From assembly GCA_036785325.1 (NCBI GenBank), contig JAXIVH010000041.1:2236001-2300000 (forward strand): a stretch of DNA of 64,000 bases, in the 5' to 3' direction. The position numbers were made by a program, and so were the translations under genes. Under the pieces are notes generated by a model that was not told the origin of the DNA, did not search any database, and worked only from the letters and a program-made list of their open reading frames with translations. Positions within the stretch are counted from its first letter, which is position 1, and each line of letters opens with the position of its first letter. Shown here piece by piece: positions 1 to 12,176 of this stretch. The stretch comes from Urophycis tenuis. Lineage: Eukaryota > Chordata > Actinopteri > Gadiformes > Phycidae.

Positions 1-257
1 GACAACGCAGTGGGCTGAACGGGCCGATTGGTGGGAGTCACAGGCTCTGGCTCATCAACAAATAACCTGGAAATATAAAATACACACGTGATCAGTATTG
101 ATATTGATATCTTTTATAAGAACACTGTTCATACCGTTTACACTTTTTATACAACTGTTTATACAATGTCCATACTGTTTATTTATTAATGTTTATCACT
201 GAAAAATAAAGGTGACTTGGTATGACTTGTGTGCTATTTTCTTTCCACAGCCAACAG
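1..257 (+). repeat. Spacer unit 0, right end only (cut by window start)
   Basis: This is the last part of a spacer unit, entering from outside the window: the end of the G+C-rich core, then the AT-rich right arm with degenerate TTTATAC-like words, an AATAAA hexamer followed by a GT/T-rich stretch, and the terminal CTTTCCACAGCCAACAG that joins satellite. It differs from the common unit by GGGCCGATTGG instead of GGGCCGGTTGG. No gene is seen. Confidence 0.9.
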
Positions 258-560
258 AACACACATGAATCAGCTTATTATTTCGACGACCCATGGGCAA
301 ATATAGTCATGCCATACGTCGTTGGAAAGCTTAGATTTCCCCGTTTAAAATGAGCCCATCTCCGAGCAATTTGGTTGCTCACAGACAAATCTGCGTCAGG
401 TTGACTGAAGTCTACACAGCAGCTAAAGACATACCTTCAACGTTTCAATTAACATCAATCTTTCCTTACAGAACACAAATTAATTAGCTTAGTATTTCAA
501 CGACCCATGAGTCAATATACTCTTGCCATACGCCGTTGGAAAGCTTAGATTTCCCCGCTT

Positions 561-1202
561 AAAATGAGCCCATCCGCGAGCAGTCTGGTTGATCACAGAC
601 TAAACTGCGTCAGGTTGACTGAAGTCTACCCAGCAGCTAAAAACATACCTTCAACGTTTCAATTAACATCAATCTTTCCTTACAGAACACAAATTAATTA
701 GCTTAGTATTTCAATGACCCATGAGTCAATATAGTCTTGCCATACGCCGTTGGAAAGCTTAGATTTCCCCGCTTAAAATGAGCCCATCCGCGAGCAGTCT
801 GGTTGATCACAGACTAAACTGCGTCAGGTTGAATGAAGTCTACCCAGCAGCTAAAAACATACCTTTAACGTTTCAATTAACATCAATCTTTCCTTACAGA
901 ACACAAATTAATTAGCTTAGTATTTCAACGACCCTTTAATGAATATAGTCTTGCCATACGCCGTTGGAAAGCTCAGATTTCCCCGCTTATAATGAGCCCA
1001 TCCCTGAGCAATTTGGTTGCTCACAGACTAAACTGCGTCAGGTTGACTGAAGTCTACCCAGCAGCTAAAAACATACCTTCAACGTTTCAATTAACATCAA
1101 TCTTTCCTTACAGAACACAAATTAATTATCTTAGTATTTCAACGACCCATGAGTCAATATAGTCTTGCCATACGCCGTTGGAAAGCTTAGATTTCCCCGC
1201 TT
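561..1202 (+). repeat. Three-monomer higher-order repeat, copy 1
   Basis: Three monomer types in order (GACTGAAG type, GAATGAAG type with CTTTAACG, then CCCTTTAATG/ATAATG type) recur 642 bp later (3 x 214). The diagnostic CCCTTTAATG lies at about 932 and again at 1574. Confidence 0.8.
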
Positions 1203-1844
1203 AAAATGAGCCCATTTGCGAGCAGTCTGGTTGATCACAGACTAAACTGCGTCAGGTTGACTGAAGTCTACCCAGCAGCTAAAAACATACCTTCAACGTT
1301 TCAATTAACATCAATCTTTCCTTACAGAACACAAAATAATTAGCTTAGTATTTCAATGACCCATGAGTCAATATAGTCTTGCCATACGCCGTTGGAAAGC
1401 TTAGATTTCCCCGCTTAAAATGAGCCCATCCGCGAGCAGTCTGGTTGACCACAGACTAAACTGCGTCAGGTTGAATGAAGTCTACCCAGCAGCTAAAAAC
1501 ATACCTTTAACGTTTCAATTAACATCAATCTTTCCTTACAGAACACAAATTAATTAGCTTAGTATTTCAACGACCCTTTAATGAATATAGTCTTGCCATA
1601 CGCCGTTGGAAAGCTCAGATTTCCCCGCTTATAATGAGCCCATCCCTGAGCAATTTGGTTGCTCACAGACTAAACTGCGTCAGGTTGACTGAAGTCTACC
1701 CAGCAGCTAAAAACATACCTTCAACGTTTCAATTAACATCAATCTTTCCTTACAGAACACAAATTAATTATCTTAGTAATTCAACGACCCATGAGTCAAT
1801 ATAGTCTTGCCATACGCCGTTGGAAAGCTTAGATTTCCCCGCTT
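1203..1844 (+). repeat. Three-monomer higher-order repeat, copy 2
   Basis: This is a second copy of the 642-bp trimer at 561-1202 with few substitutions (for example CCCATTTGCGAG for CCCATCCGCGAG, and GACCAC for GATCAC near 1447). It implies an unequal exchange in register with the monomer. Confidence 0.8.
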
Positions 1845-2804
1845 AAAATGAGCCCATCCCCAAGCAATTTGGTTGCTCAGAGACAAAACTGTGTCAGGTT
1901 GACTGAAGTCTACCCAGCAGCTAAAAACATACCTTCAACGTTTCAATTAACATCAATCTTTCCTTACAGAACACAAATGAATTAGCTTAGTATTTCAACG
2001 GCCCTTTGGTGAATATAGTCTTACCATACGCCGTTGAAAAGCTTAGATTTCCCTGCTTAAAATGAGCCCATCCGCCAGCAGTCTGGTTGATCACAGACAA
2101 AACTGTGTCAGGTTGAGTGAAGTCTACCCAGCAGCTAAAAACATACCTTCAACGTTTCAATTAACATCAATCTTTCCTTACAGAACACAAATTAATTATC
2201 TTAGTATTTCAACGACCCATGAGTCAATATAGTCTTGCTATACGCCGTTGGAAAGCTTAGATTTCCCCGCTTAAAATGAGCCCATCCCCAAGCAATTTGG
2301 TTGCTCAGAGACAAAACTGTGTCAGGTTGACTGAAGTCTACCCAGCAGCTAAAAACATACCTTCAACGTTTCAATTAACATCAATCTTTCCTTACAGATC
2401 ACAAATTAATTAGCTTAGTATTTCAACGACCCATGAGTCAATATAGTCTTGCCATATGCCGTTGGAAAGCTTAGATTTCCCCGCTTAAAATGAGCCCATC
2501 CGCGAGCAGTCTGGTTGCTCAGAGACAAAACTGCGTCAGGTTGACTGAAGTCTACCCAGCAGCTAAAAACATACCTTCAACGTTTCAATTAAGATCAATC
2601 TTTCAATAAAGAACAGAAATTAATTAGCTTAGTATTTCAACGACCCATGACTCAATATAATCTTGCCATACGCCGTTGGGAACCTTAGATTTCCCCGCTT
2701 AAAATGAGCCCATCCCCGAGCAATTTGGTTGCTCACAGACAAAACTGCGTCAGGTTGACTGAAGTCTACCCAGCAGCTAAAAACATACCTTCAACTTTTC
2801 AATT

Positions 2805-3031
2805 CACGCGTTTTTTTTGTAATACGTGTAGCTATGATAAAGGACACATGTTTTGGCCTGTTTTATTATTCATAGTTGGCTTAACAGTAATAGAATATTA
2901 TTATATGCTATAAGTGACCAGACGTCCGAGATCAAAACTGGGAGCATAATCCCAGAGAAGGGGGAAAAAAAGGGTCAGCTATGTTTAAGTATATATATAT
3001 ATGTGTGTGTATCTATGCGTGTGTGTGTGTG

Positions 3032-3085
<54 letters not shown>

Positions 3086-3790
3086 AATCACTTACTTGGA
3101 ACGGCATGATCCCACATCGCTGTGAAGGGATGGCGTTAACCAGGTGGGCGTGCAACCCCTCGAGAGAGTTGCTGCCTCACCGGCACTTGTACTTGTTCAG
3201 CCGGATGCAGTTCTTCACAACCACCTTCACAGAGACATACAGCTGTATGCCAGGGGGGTCATGTAACACACAACCTATTGCAAGGTCCTCATTTATGCTG
3301 GTGTCATTTTGAAATGTTACCATATACAAGTTTGAATGGTTTTGACACACGATGACTGCAGAGACAGCTGCAGGATGGCCCACGAAGCAGGACGGAGGGG
3401 GCCTGTGGCTGTGCGGGGAGGACCAGCGGTATGGGTGCTGCCGACACAGGGGGCGGGCGGGCCACAGGCTGACGCAGCAGGAGGCCTCGGCTGGAGGCGG
3501 GTGGGCGCAGGAGGCTTCGGCCGGGTGGAGGACGACAACGCAGTGGGCTGAACGGGCCGGTTGGTGGGAGTCACAGGCTCTGGCTCATCAACAAATAACC
3601 TGGAAATATAAAATACACACGTGATCAGTATTGATATTGATATCTTTTATAAGAACACTGTTCATACCGTTTACACTTTTTATACAACTGTTTATACAAT
3701 GTCCATACTGTTTATTTATTAATGTTTATCACTGAAAAATAAAGGTGACTTGGTATGACTTGTGTGCTATTTTCTTTCCACAGCCAACAG
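2805..3790 (+). repeat. Spacer unit 1 (about 1 kb, reference copy)
   Basis: Non-satellite unit inserted between the monomer words TTTCAATT and ACAGAACACA. Layout: AT-rich left arm 2805-2988; TA/TG microsatellite 2989-3081 (93 bp, interrupted by TATCTATGCG); mixed then strongly G+C-rich core to about 3600 with a GC box (GGGGCGGGC, near 3450); AT-rich right arm with AATAAA at 3738-3743 and a pyrimidine tract ending CCACAG at 3783. Short ORFs occur on both strands but none is recognisable. Its origin is unknown. Confidence 0.9.
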
Positions 3791-5909
3791 AACACACATG
3801 AATCAGCTTATTATTTCGACGACCCATGGGCAAATATAGTCATGCCATACATCGTTGGAAAGCTTAGATTTCACCGTTTAAAATGAGCCCATCTCCGAGC
3901 AATTTGGTTGCTCACAGACAAATCTGCGTCAGGTTGACTGAAGTCTACACAGCAGCTAAAAACATACCTTCAACGTTTCAATTAACATCAATCTTTCCTT
4001 ACAGAACACAAATTAATTAGCTTAGTATTTCAACGACCCATGAGTCAATATACTCTTGCCATACGCCGTTGGAAAGCTTAGATTTCCCCGCTTAAAATGA
4101 GCCCATCCGCGAGCAGTCTGGTTGATCACAGACTAAACTGCGTCAGGTTGACTGAGGTCTACCCAGCAGCTAAAAACATACCTTCAACGTTTCAATTAAC
4201 ATCAATCTTTCCTTACAGAACACAAATTAATTAGCTTAGTATTTCAATGACCCATGAGTCAATATAGTCTTGCCATACGCCGTTGGAAAGCTTAGATTTC
4301 CCCGCTTAAAATGAGCCCATCCGCGAGCAGTCTGGTTGATCACAGACTAAGCTGCGTCAGGTTGAATGAAGTCTACCCAGCAGCTAAAAACATACCTTTA
4401 ACGTTTCAATTAACATCAATCTTTCCTTACAGAACACAAATTAATTAGCTTAGTATTTCAACGACCCTTTGGTGAATATAGTCTTGCCATACGCCGTTGG
4501 AAAGCTTAGATTTCCCCTCTTATAATGAGCCCATGCTTGAGCAATTTGGTTGCTCACAGACTAAACTGCGTCAGGTTGACTGAAGTCTACCCAGCAGCTA
4601 AAAACATACCTTCAACGTTTCAATTAACATCAATCTTTCCTTACAGAACACAAATTAATTAGCTTAGTATTTCAACGACCCATGAGTTAATATAGTCTTT
4701 CCATACGCCGTTGGAAAGCTTAGATTTCCCCGCTTAAAATGAGCCCATCCGCGAGCAGTCTGGTTGATCACAGACTAAACTGCGTCAGGTTGAATGAAGT
4801 CTACCCAGCAGCTAAAAACATACCTTCAACGTTTCAATTAACATCAATCTTTCCTTACAGAACACAAATTAATTAGCTTAGTATTTCAATGACCCATGAG
4901 TCAATATAGTCTTGTCATAGGCGGTTGGAAAGCTTTGATTTCCCCGCTTAAAATGAGCCCATCCGCCAGCAGTCTGGTTGATCACAGACTAAACTGCGTC
5001 AGGTTGAATGAAGTCTACCCAGCAGCTTAAAACATACCTTTAACGTTTCAATTAACATCAATCTTTCCTTACAGAACACAAATTAATTAGCTTAGTATTT
5101 CAAAGGCCCTTTGGTGTATATAGTCTTGCCATACGCCGTTGAAAAGCTTAGATTTCCCCGCTTATAATGAGCCCATCCCCAAGCAATTTGGTTGCTCAGA
5201 GACAAAACTGTGTCAGGTTGACTGAAGTCTACCCAGCAGCTAAAAACATACCTTCAACGTTTCAATTAACATCAATCTTTCCTTACAGATCACAAATTAA
5301 TTAGCTTAGTATTTCAACGACCAATGAGTCAATATAGTCTTGCCATACGCCGTTGGAAAGCTTAGATTTCCCCGCTTAAAATGAGCCCATCCGCGAGCAG
5401 TCTGCTTGCTCACAGACAAAACTGCGTCAGGTTGACTGAAGTCTACCCAGCAGCTAAAAACATACCTTCAACGTTTCAATTAAGATCAATCTTTCAATAA
5501 AGAACAGGAATTAATTAGCTTAGTATTTCAACGACCCATGACTCAATATAGTCTTGCCATACGCCGTTGGGAACCTTAGATTTCCCCGCTTAAAATGAGC
5601 CCATCCGCGAGCAGTCTGGTTGATCACAGACTAAACTGCGTCAGGTTGACTGAAGTCTACCCAGCAGCTAAAAACATACCTTCAACGTTTCAATTAACAT
5701 CAATCTTTCAATAAAGAACAGAAATTAATTAGCTTAGTATTTCAACGACCCATGACTCAATATAATCTTGCCATACGCCGTTGGGAACCTTAGATTTCCC
5801 CGCTTAAAATGAGCCCATCCCTGAGCAATTTGGTTGCTCACAGACAAAACTGCGTCAGGTTGACTGAAGTCTACCCAGCAGCTAAAAACATACCTTCAAC
5901 TTTTCAATT
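3791..5909 (+). repeat. 214-bp satellite block b, 10 monomers
   Basis: Length is 10 x 214 - 21. It is built from the same monomer variants as block a. The last two monomers both carry the CAATAAAGAACAG variant (about 5495 and 5709), so the edge-type monomer is locally duplicated. No gene seen. Confidence 0.95.
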
Positions 5910-6145
5910 CACGCGTTTTTTTTGTAATACGTGTAGCTATGATAAAGGACACATGTTTTGGCCTGTTTTATTATTCATAGTTGGCTTAACAGTAATAGAA
6001 TATTATTATATGCTATAAGTGACCAGACGTCCGAGATCAAAACTGGGAGCATAATCCCCGAGAAGGGGGAAAAAAAGGGTCAGCTATGTTTAAGTATATA
6101 TATATATGTGTGTGTATATATGCGTGTGTGTGTGTGTATATATGC

Positions 6146-6176
<31 letters not shown>

Positions 6177-6885
6177 ATTTAATCACTTACTTGGAACGGC
6201 ATGATCCCACATCGCTGTGAAGGGATGGCGTTAACCAGGTGGGCGTGCAACCCCTCGAGAGAGTTGCTGCCTCACCGGCACTTGTACTTGTTCAGCCGGA
6301 TGCAGTTCTTCACAACCACCTTCACAGAGACATACAGCTGTATGCCAGGGGGGTCATGTAACACACAACCTATTGCAAGGTCCTCATTTATGCTGGTGTC
6401 ATTTTGAAATGTTACCATATACAAGTTTGAATGGTTTTGACACACGATGACTGCAGAGACAGCTGCAGGATGGCCCACGAAGCAGGACGGAGGGGGCCTG
6501 TGGCTGTGCGGGGAGGACCAGCGGTATGGGTGCTGCCGACACAGGGGGCGGGCGGGCCACAGGCTGACGCAGCAGGAGGCCTCGGCTGGAGGCGGGTGGG
6601 CGCAGGAGGCTTCGGCCGGGTGGAGGACGACAACGCAGTGGGCTGAACGGGCCGGTTGGTGGGAGTCACAGGCTCTGGCTCATCAACAAATAACCTGGAA
6701 ATATAAAATACACACGTGATCAGTATTGATATTGATATCTTTTATAAGAACACTGTTCATACCGTTTACACTTTTTATACAACTGTTTATACAATGTCCA
6801 TACTGTTTATTTATTAATGTTTATCACTGAAAAATAAAGGTGACTTGGTATGACTTGTGTGCTATTTTCTTTCCACAGCCAACAG
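5910..6885 (+). repeat. Spacer unit 2
   Basis: Full spacer unit with the shortest microsatellite of the left half (6094-6176, 83 bp, with TATATATGCG and GCGCG interruptions, ending TGTGATTTAATC rather than TGTGTTTTAATC). The rest matches unit 1 closely. It is followed by a first monomer of the CATACGCCG/CCTCGAGC type rather than the CATACGTCG/TCTCCGAGC type. Confidence 0.9.
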
Positions 6886-9860
6886 AACACACATGAATCA
6901 GCTTATTATTTCGACGACCCATGGGCAAATATAGTCATGCCATACGCCGTTGGAAAGCTTAGATTTCCCCGCTTAAAATGAGCCCATCCTCGAGCAGTCT
7001 GGTTGATCACAGACTAAACTGCGTCAGGTTGACTGAAGTCTACCCAGCAGCTAAAAACATACCTTCAACGTTTCAATTAACATCAATCTTTCCTTACAGA
7101 ACACAAATTAATTAGCTTAGTATTTCAACGACCCATGAGTCAATATACTCTTGCCATACGCCGTTGGAAAGCTTAGATTTCCCCGCTTAAAATGAGCCCA
7201 TCCGCGAGCAGTCTGCTTGCTCACAGACTAAACTGCGTCAGGTTGACTGAAGTCTACCCAGCAGCTAAAAACATACCTTCAACGTTTCAATTAACATCAA
7301 TCTTTCCTTACAGAACACAAATTAATTAGCTTAGTATTTCAATGACCCATGAGTCAATATAGTCGTGCCATACGCCGTTGGAAAGCTTAGATTTCCCCGC
7401 TTAAAATGAGCCCATCCGCGAGCAGTCTGGTTGATCACAGACTAAACTGCGTCAGGTTGAATGAAGTCTACCCAGCAGCTAAAAACATACCTTTAACGTT
7501 TCAATTGACATCAATCTTTCCTTACAGAACACAAATTAATTAGCTTAGTATCTCAACGGGCCATTGGTGAATATAGTCTTGCCATACGCCGTTGGAAAGC
7601 TTAGATTTCCCCGCTTATAATGAGCCCATCCCTGAGCAATTTGGTTGCTCACAGACTAAACTGCGTCAGGTTGACTGAAGTCTACCCAGCAGCTAAAAAC
7701 ATACCTTCAACGTTTCAATTAACATCAATCTTTCCTTACAGAACACAAATTAATTAGCTTAGTATTTCAACGACCCATGAGTCAATATAGTCTTTACATA
7801 CGCCGTTGGAAAGCTTAGATTTCCCCGCTTAAAATGAGCCCATCCGCGAGCAGTCTGGTTGATCACAGACTAAACTGCGTCAGGTTGAATGAAGTCTACC
7901 CAGCAGCTAAAAACATACCTTTAACGTTTCAATTGACATCAATCTTTCCTTACAGAACACAAATTAATTAGCTTAGTATTTCAACGGGCCATTGGTGAAT
8001 ATAGTCTTGCCATTCGCCGTTGAAAAGCTTAGATTTCCCCGCTTAAAATGAGCCCATCCGCGAGCAGTCTGGTTGATCACAGACTAAACTGCGTCAGGTT
8101 GACTGAAGTCTACCCAGCAGCTAAAAACATACCTTCAACGTTTCAATTAACATCAATCTTTCCTTACAGATCACAAATTAATTAGCTTAGTATTTCAACG
8201 ACCAATGAGTCAATATAGTCTTGCCATACGCCGTTGGAAAGCTTAGATTTCCCCGCTTAAAATGAGCCCATCCGCGAGCAGTCTGCTTGCTCACAGACAA
8301 AACTGCGTCAGGTTGACTGAAGTCTACACAGCAGCTAAAGACATACCTTCAACGTTTCAATTAACATCAATCTTTCCTTACAGAACACAAATTAATTAGC
8401 TTAGTATTTAAACGACCCATGAGTCAATATAGTCTTGCCATACGCCGTTGGAAAGCTTAGATTTCCCCGCTTAAAATGAGCCCATCCGCGAGCAGTCTGG
8501 TTGATCACAGACAAAACTGCGTCAGGTTGACTGAAGTCTACACAGCAGCTTAAGACATACCTTCAACGTTTCAATTAACATCAATCTTTCCTTACAGAAC
8601 ACAAATTAATTAGCTTAGTATTTAAACGACCCATGAGTCAATATAGTCTTGCCATACGCCGTTGGAAAGCTTAGATTTCCCCGCTTAAAATGAGCCCATC
8701 CGCGAGCAGTCTGGTTGATCACAGACTAAACTGCGTCAGGTTGACTGAAGTCTACCCAGCAGCTAAAAACATACCTTCAACGTTTCAATTAACATCAATC
8801 TTTCCTTACAGAACACAAATTAATTAGCTTAGTATTTCAACGACCCATGAGTTAATATAGTCTTGCCATACGCCGTTGGAAAGCTTAGATTTCCCCGCTT
8901 AAAATGAGCCCATCCGCGAGCAGTCTGGTTGATCACAGACTAAACTGCGTCAGGTTGAATGAAGTCTACCCAGCAGCCAAAAACATACCTTTAACGTTTC
9001 AATTAACATCAATCTTTCCTTACAGAACACAAATTAATTAGCTTAGTATTTCAACGGCCCTTTGGTGAATATAGTCTTACCATACGCCGTTGAAAAGCTT
9101 AGATTTCCCTGCTTAAAATTAGCCCATCCGCCAGCAGTCTGGTTGATCACAGACAAAACTGTGTCAGGTTGAGTGAAGTATACCCAGCAGCTAAAAACAT
9201 ACCTTCAACGTTTCAATTAACATCAATCTTTCCTTACAGAACACAAATTAATTATCTTAGTATTTCAACGACCCATGAGTCAATATAGTCTTGCCATACG
9301 CCGTTGGAAAGCTTAGATTTCCCCGCTTAAAATGAGCCCATCCCCAAGCAATTTGGTTGCTCAGAGACAAAACTGTGTCAGGTTGACTGAAGTCTACCCA
9401 GCAGCTAAAAACATACCTTCAACGTTTCAATTAACATCAATCTTTCCTTACAGATCACAAATTAATTAGCTTAGTATTTCAACGACCAATGAGTCAATAT
9501 AGTCTTGCCATACGCCGTTGGAAAGCTTAGATTTCCCTGCTTAAAATGAGCCCATCCGCGAGCAGTCTGGTTGCTCACAGACAAATCTGCGTCAGGTTGA
9601 CTGAAGTCTACCCAGCAGCTAAAAACATACCTTCAACGTTTCAATTAAGATCAATCTTTCAATAAAGAACAGAAATTAATTAGCTTAGTATTTCAACGAC
9701 CCATGACTCAATATAATCTTGCCATACGCCGTTGGGAACCTTAGATTTCCCCGCTTAAAATGAGCCCATCCCCGAGCAATTTGGTTGCTCACAGACAAAA
9801 CTGCGTCAGGTTGACTGAAGTCTACCCAGCAGCTAAAAACATACCTTCAACTTTTCAATT
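6886..9860 (+). repeat. 214-bp satellite block c, 14 monomers
   Basis: Length is 14 x 214 - 21. It contains adjacent monomers with the GTATTTAAACGACCC variant (near 8406 and 8620) and AAAGACATACC, showing a local duplication. The last monomer before the next spacer is the CAATAAAGAACAG type. No gene seen. Confidence 0.95.
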
Positions 9861-10093
9861 CACGCGTTTTTTTTGTAATACGTGTAGCTATGATAAAGGA
9901 CACATGTTTTGGCCTGTTTTATTATTCATAGTTGGCTTAACAGTAATAGAATATTATTATATGCTATAAGTGACCAGACGTCCGAGATCAAAACTGGGAG
10001 CATAATCCCCGAGAAGGGGGAAAAAAAGGGTCAGCTATGTTTAAGTATATATATATATGTGTGTGTATCTATGCGTGTGTGTGTGTGTATATA

Positions 10094-10143
<50 letters not shown>

Positions 10144-10848
10144 AATCACTTACTTGGAACGGCATGATCCCACATCGCTGTGAAGGGATGGCGTTAACCA
10201 GGTGGGCGTGCAACCCCTCGAGAGAGTTGCTGCCTCACCGGCACTTGTACTTGTTCAGCCGGATGCAGTTCTTCACAACCACCTTCACAGAGACATACAG
10301 CTGTATGCCAGGGGGGTCATGTAACACACAACCTATTGCAAGGTCCTCATTTATGCTGGTGTCATTTTGAAATGTTACCATATACAAGTTTGAATGGTTT
10401 TGACACACGATGACTGCAGAGACAGCTGCAGGATGGCCCACGAAGCAGGACGGAGGGGGCCTGTGGCTGTGCGGGGAGGACCAGCGGTATGGGTGCTGCC
10501 GACACAGGGGGCGGGCGGGCCACAGGCTGACGCAGCAGGAGGCCTCGGCTGGAGGCGGGTGGGCGCAGGAGGCTTCGGCCGGGTGGAGGACGACAACGCA
10601 GTGGGCTGAACGGGCCGGTTGGTGGGAGTCACAGGCTCTGGTTCATCAACAAATAACCTGGAAATATAAAATACACACGTGATCAGTATTGATATTGATA
10701 TCTTTTATAAGAACACTGTTCATACCGTTTACACTTTTTATACAACTGTTTATACAATGTCCATACTGTTTATTTATTAATGTTTATCACTGAAAAATAA
10801 AGGTGACTTGGTATGACTTGTGTGCTATTTTCTTTCCACAGCCAACAG
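9861..10848 (+). repeat. Spacer unit 3
   Basis: Full spacer unit, same class as unit 1. Microsatellite 10045-10139 (95 bp). Private changes include GGTTCATCAAC for GGCTCATCAAC near 10641 and, in the first monomer beyond it, CAGCTCATT and AAAAATAGTC. Confidence 0.9.
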
Positions 10849-11897
10849 AACACACATGAATCAGCTCATTATTTCGACGACCCATGGGCAAAAATAGTCA
10901 TGCCATACGCCGTTGGAAAGCTTAGATTTCCCCGCTTAAAATGAGCCCATCCTCGAGCAGTCTGGTTGATCACAGACTAAACTGCGTCAGGTTGACTGAA
11001 GTCTACCCAGCAGCTAAAAACATACCTTCAACGTTTCAATTAACATCAATCTTTCCTTACAGAACACAAATTAATTAGCTTAGTATTTCAACGACCCATG
11101 AGTCAATATACTCTTGCCATACGCCGTTGGAAAGCTTAGATTTCCCCGCTTAAAATGAGCCCATCCGCGAGCAGTCTGGTTGATCACAGACTAAACTGCG
11201 TCAGGTTGACTGAAGTCTACCCAGCAGCTAAAAACATACCTTCAACGTTTCAATTAACATCAATCTTTCCTTACAGAACACAAATTAATTAGCTTAGTAT
11301 TTCAATGACCCATGAGTCAATATAGTCGTGCCATACGCCGTTGGAAAGCTTAGATTTCCCCGCTTAAAATGAGCCCATCCGCGAGCAGTCTGGTTGATCA
11401 CAGACTAAACTGCGTCAGGTTGAATGAAGTCTACCCAGCAGCTAAAAACATACCTTTAACGTTTCAATTAACATCAATCTTTCCTTACAGAACACAAATT
11501 AATTAGCTTAGTATTTCAACGACCCTTTGGTGAATATAGTCTTGCCATACGCCGTTGGAAAGCTTAGATTTCCCCGCTTAAAATGAGCCCATCCGCGAGC
11601 AGTCTGGTTGATCACAGACTAAACTGCGTCAGGTTGAATGAAGTCTACCCAGCAGCTAAAAACATACCTTCAACGTTTCAATTAAGATCAATCTTTCAAT
11701 AAAGAACAGAAATTAATTAGCTTAGTATTTCAACGACCCATGACTCAATATAATCTTGCCATACGCCGTTGGGAACCTTAGATTTCCCCGCTTAAAATGA
11801 GCCCATCCCCGAGCAATTTGGTTGCTCACAGACAAAACTGCGTCAGGTTGACTGAAGTCTACCCAGCAGCTAAAAACATACCTTCAACTTTTCAATT
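10849..11897 (+). repeat. 214-bp satellite block d, 5 monomers
   Basis: Short block of 5 x 214 - 21. Its first four monomers match the starts of blocks c and e, and the last is the CAATAAAGAACAG edge type. It therefore looks like a longer block shortened by an internal unequal exchange. No gene seen. Confidence 0.95.
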
Positions 11898-12130
11898 CAC
11901 GCGTTTTTTTTGTAATACGTGTAGCTATGATAAAGGACACATGTTTTGGCCTGTTTTATTATTCATAGTTGGCTTAACAGTAATAGAATATTATTATATG
12001 CTATAAGTGACCAGACGTCCGAGATCAAAACTGGGAGCATAATCCCCGAGAAGGGGGAAAAAAAGGTTCAGCTATGTTTAAGTATATATATATATGTGTG
12101 TGTATCTATGCGTGTGTGTGTGTGTATATA

Positions 12131-12176
<46 letters not shown>

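Larger units (their letters stand above)
258..2804 (+). repeat. 214-bp satellite block a, 12 monomers
   Basis: Tandem monomers of exactly 214 bp; for example the AAAATGAGCCC word recurs at 347, 561 and 775, and its ATAATG variant at 989. Block length is 12 x 214 - 21. The first monomer after the spacer is of the CATGGGCAAATAT type and the last carries TTCAATAAAGAACAG and GTTGGGAACC, both edge-specific. A three-monomer repeat is visible inside. No gene seen. Confidence 0.95.

Noticed and set aside
258..2804. CRISPR-like array
   Set aside because: The repeats are long, contiguous 214-bp monomers with no unique spacers between them, in a eukaryotic context.
2704..3624. Recurring short ORFs of 60-98 codons across every spacer unit (also Cys/Val- or Thr/His-rich ones)
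   Set aside because: They recur because the units are near-identical copies. Several are merely translations of the TG/CA microsatellite or run from satellite into the unit; none shows a recognisable domain.
3808..3826. CENP-B box in TTTCGACGACCCATGGG beside the unit
   Set aside because: The spacing and the A and CGGG positions of the consensus are not met; no monomer contains a match. A centromeric role is not supported by this motif.
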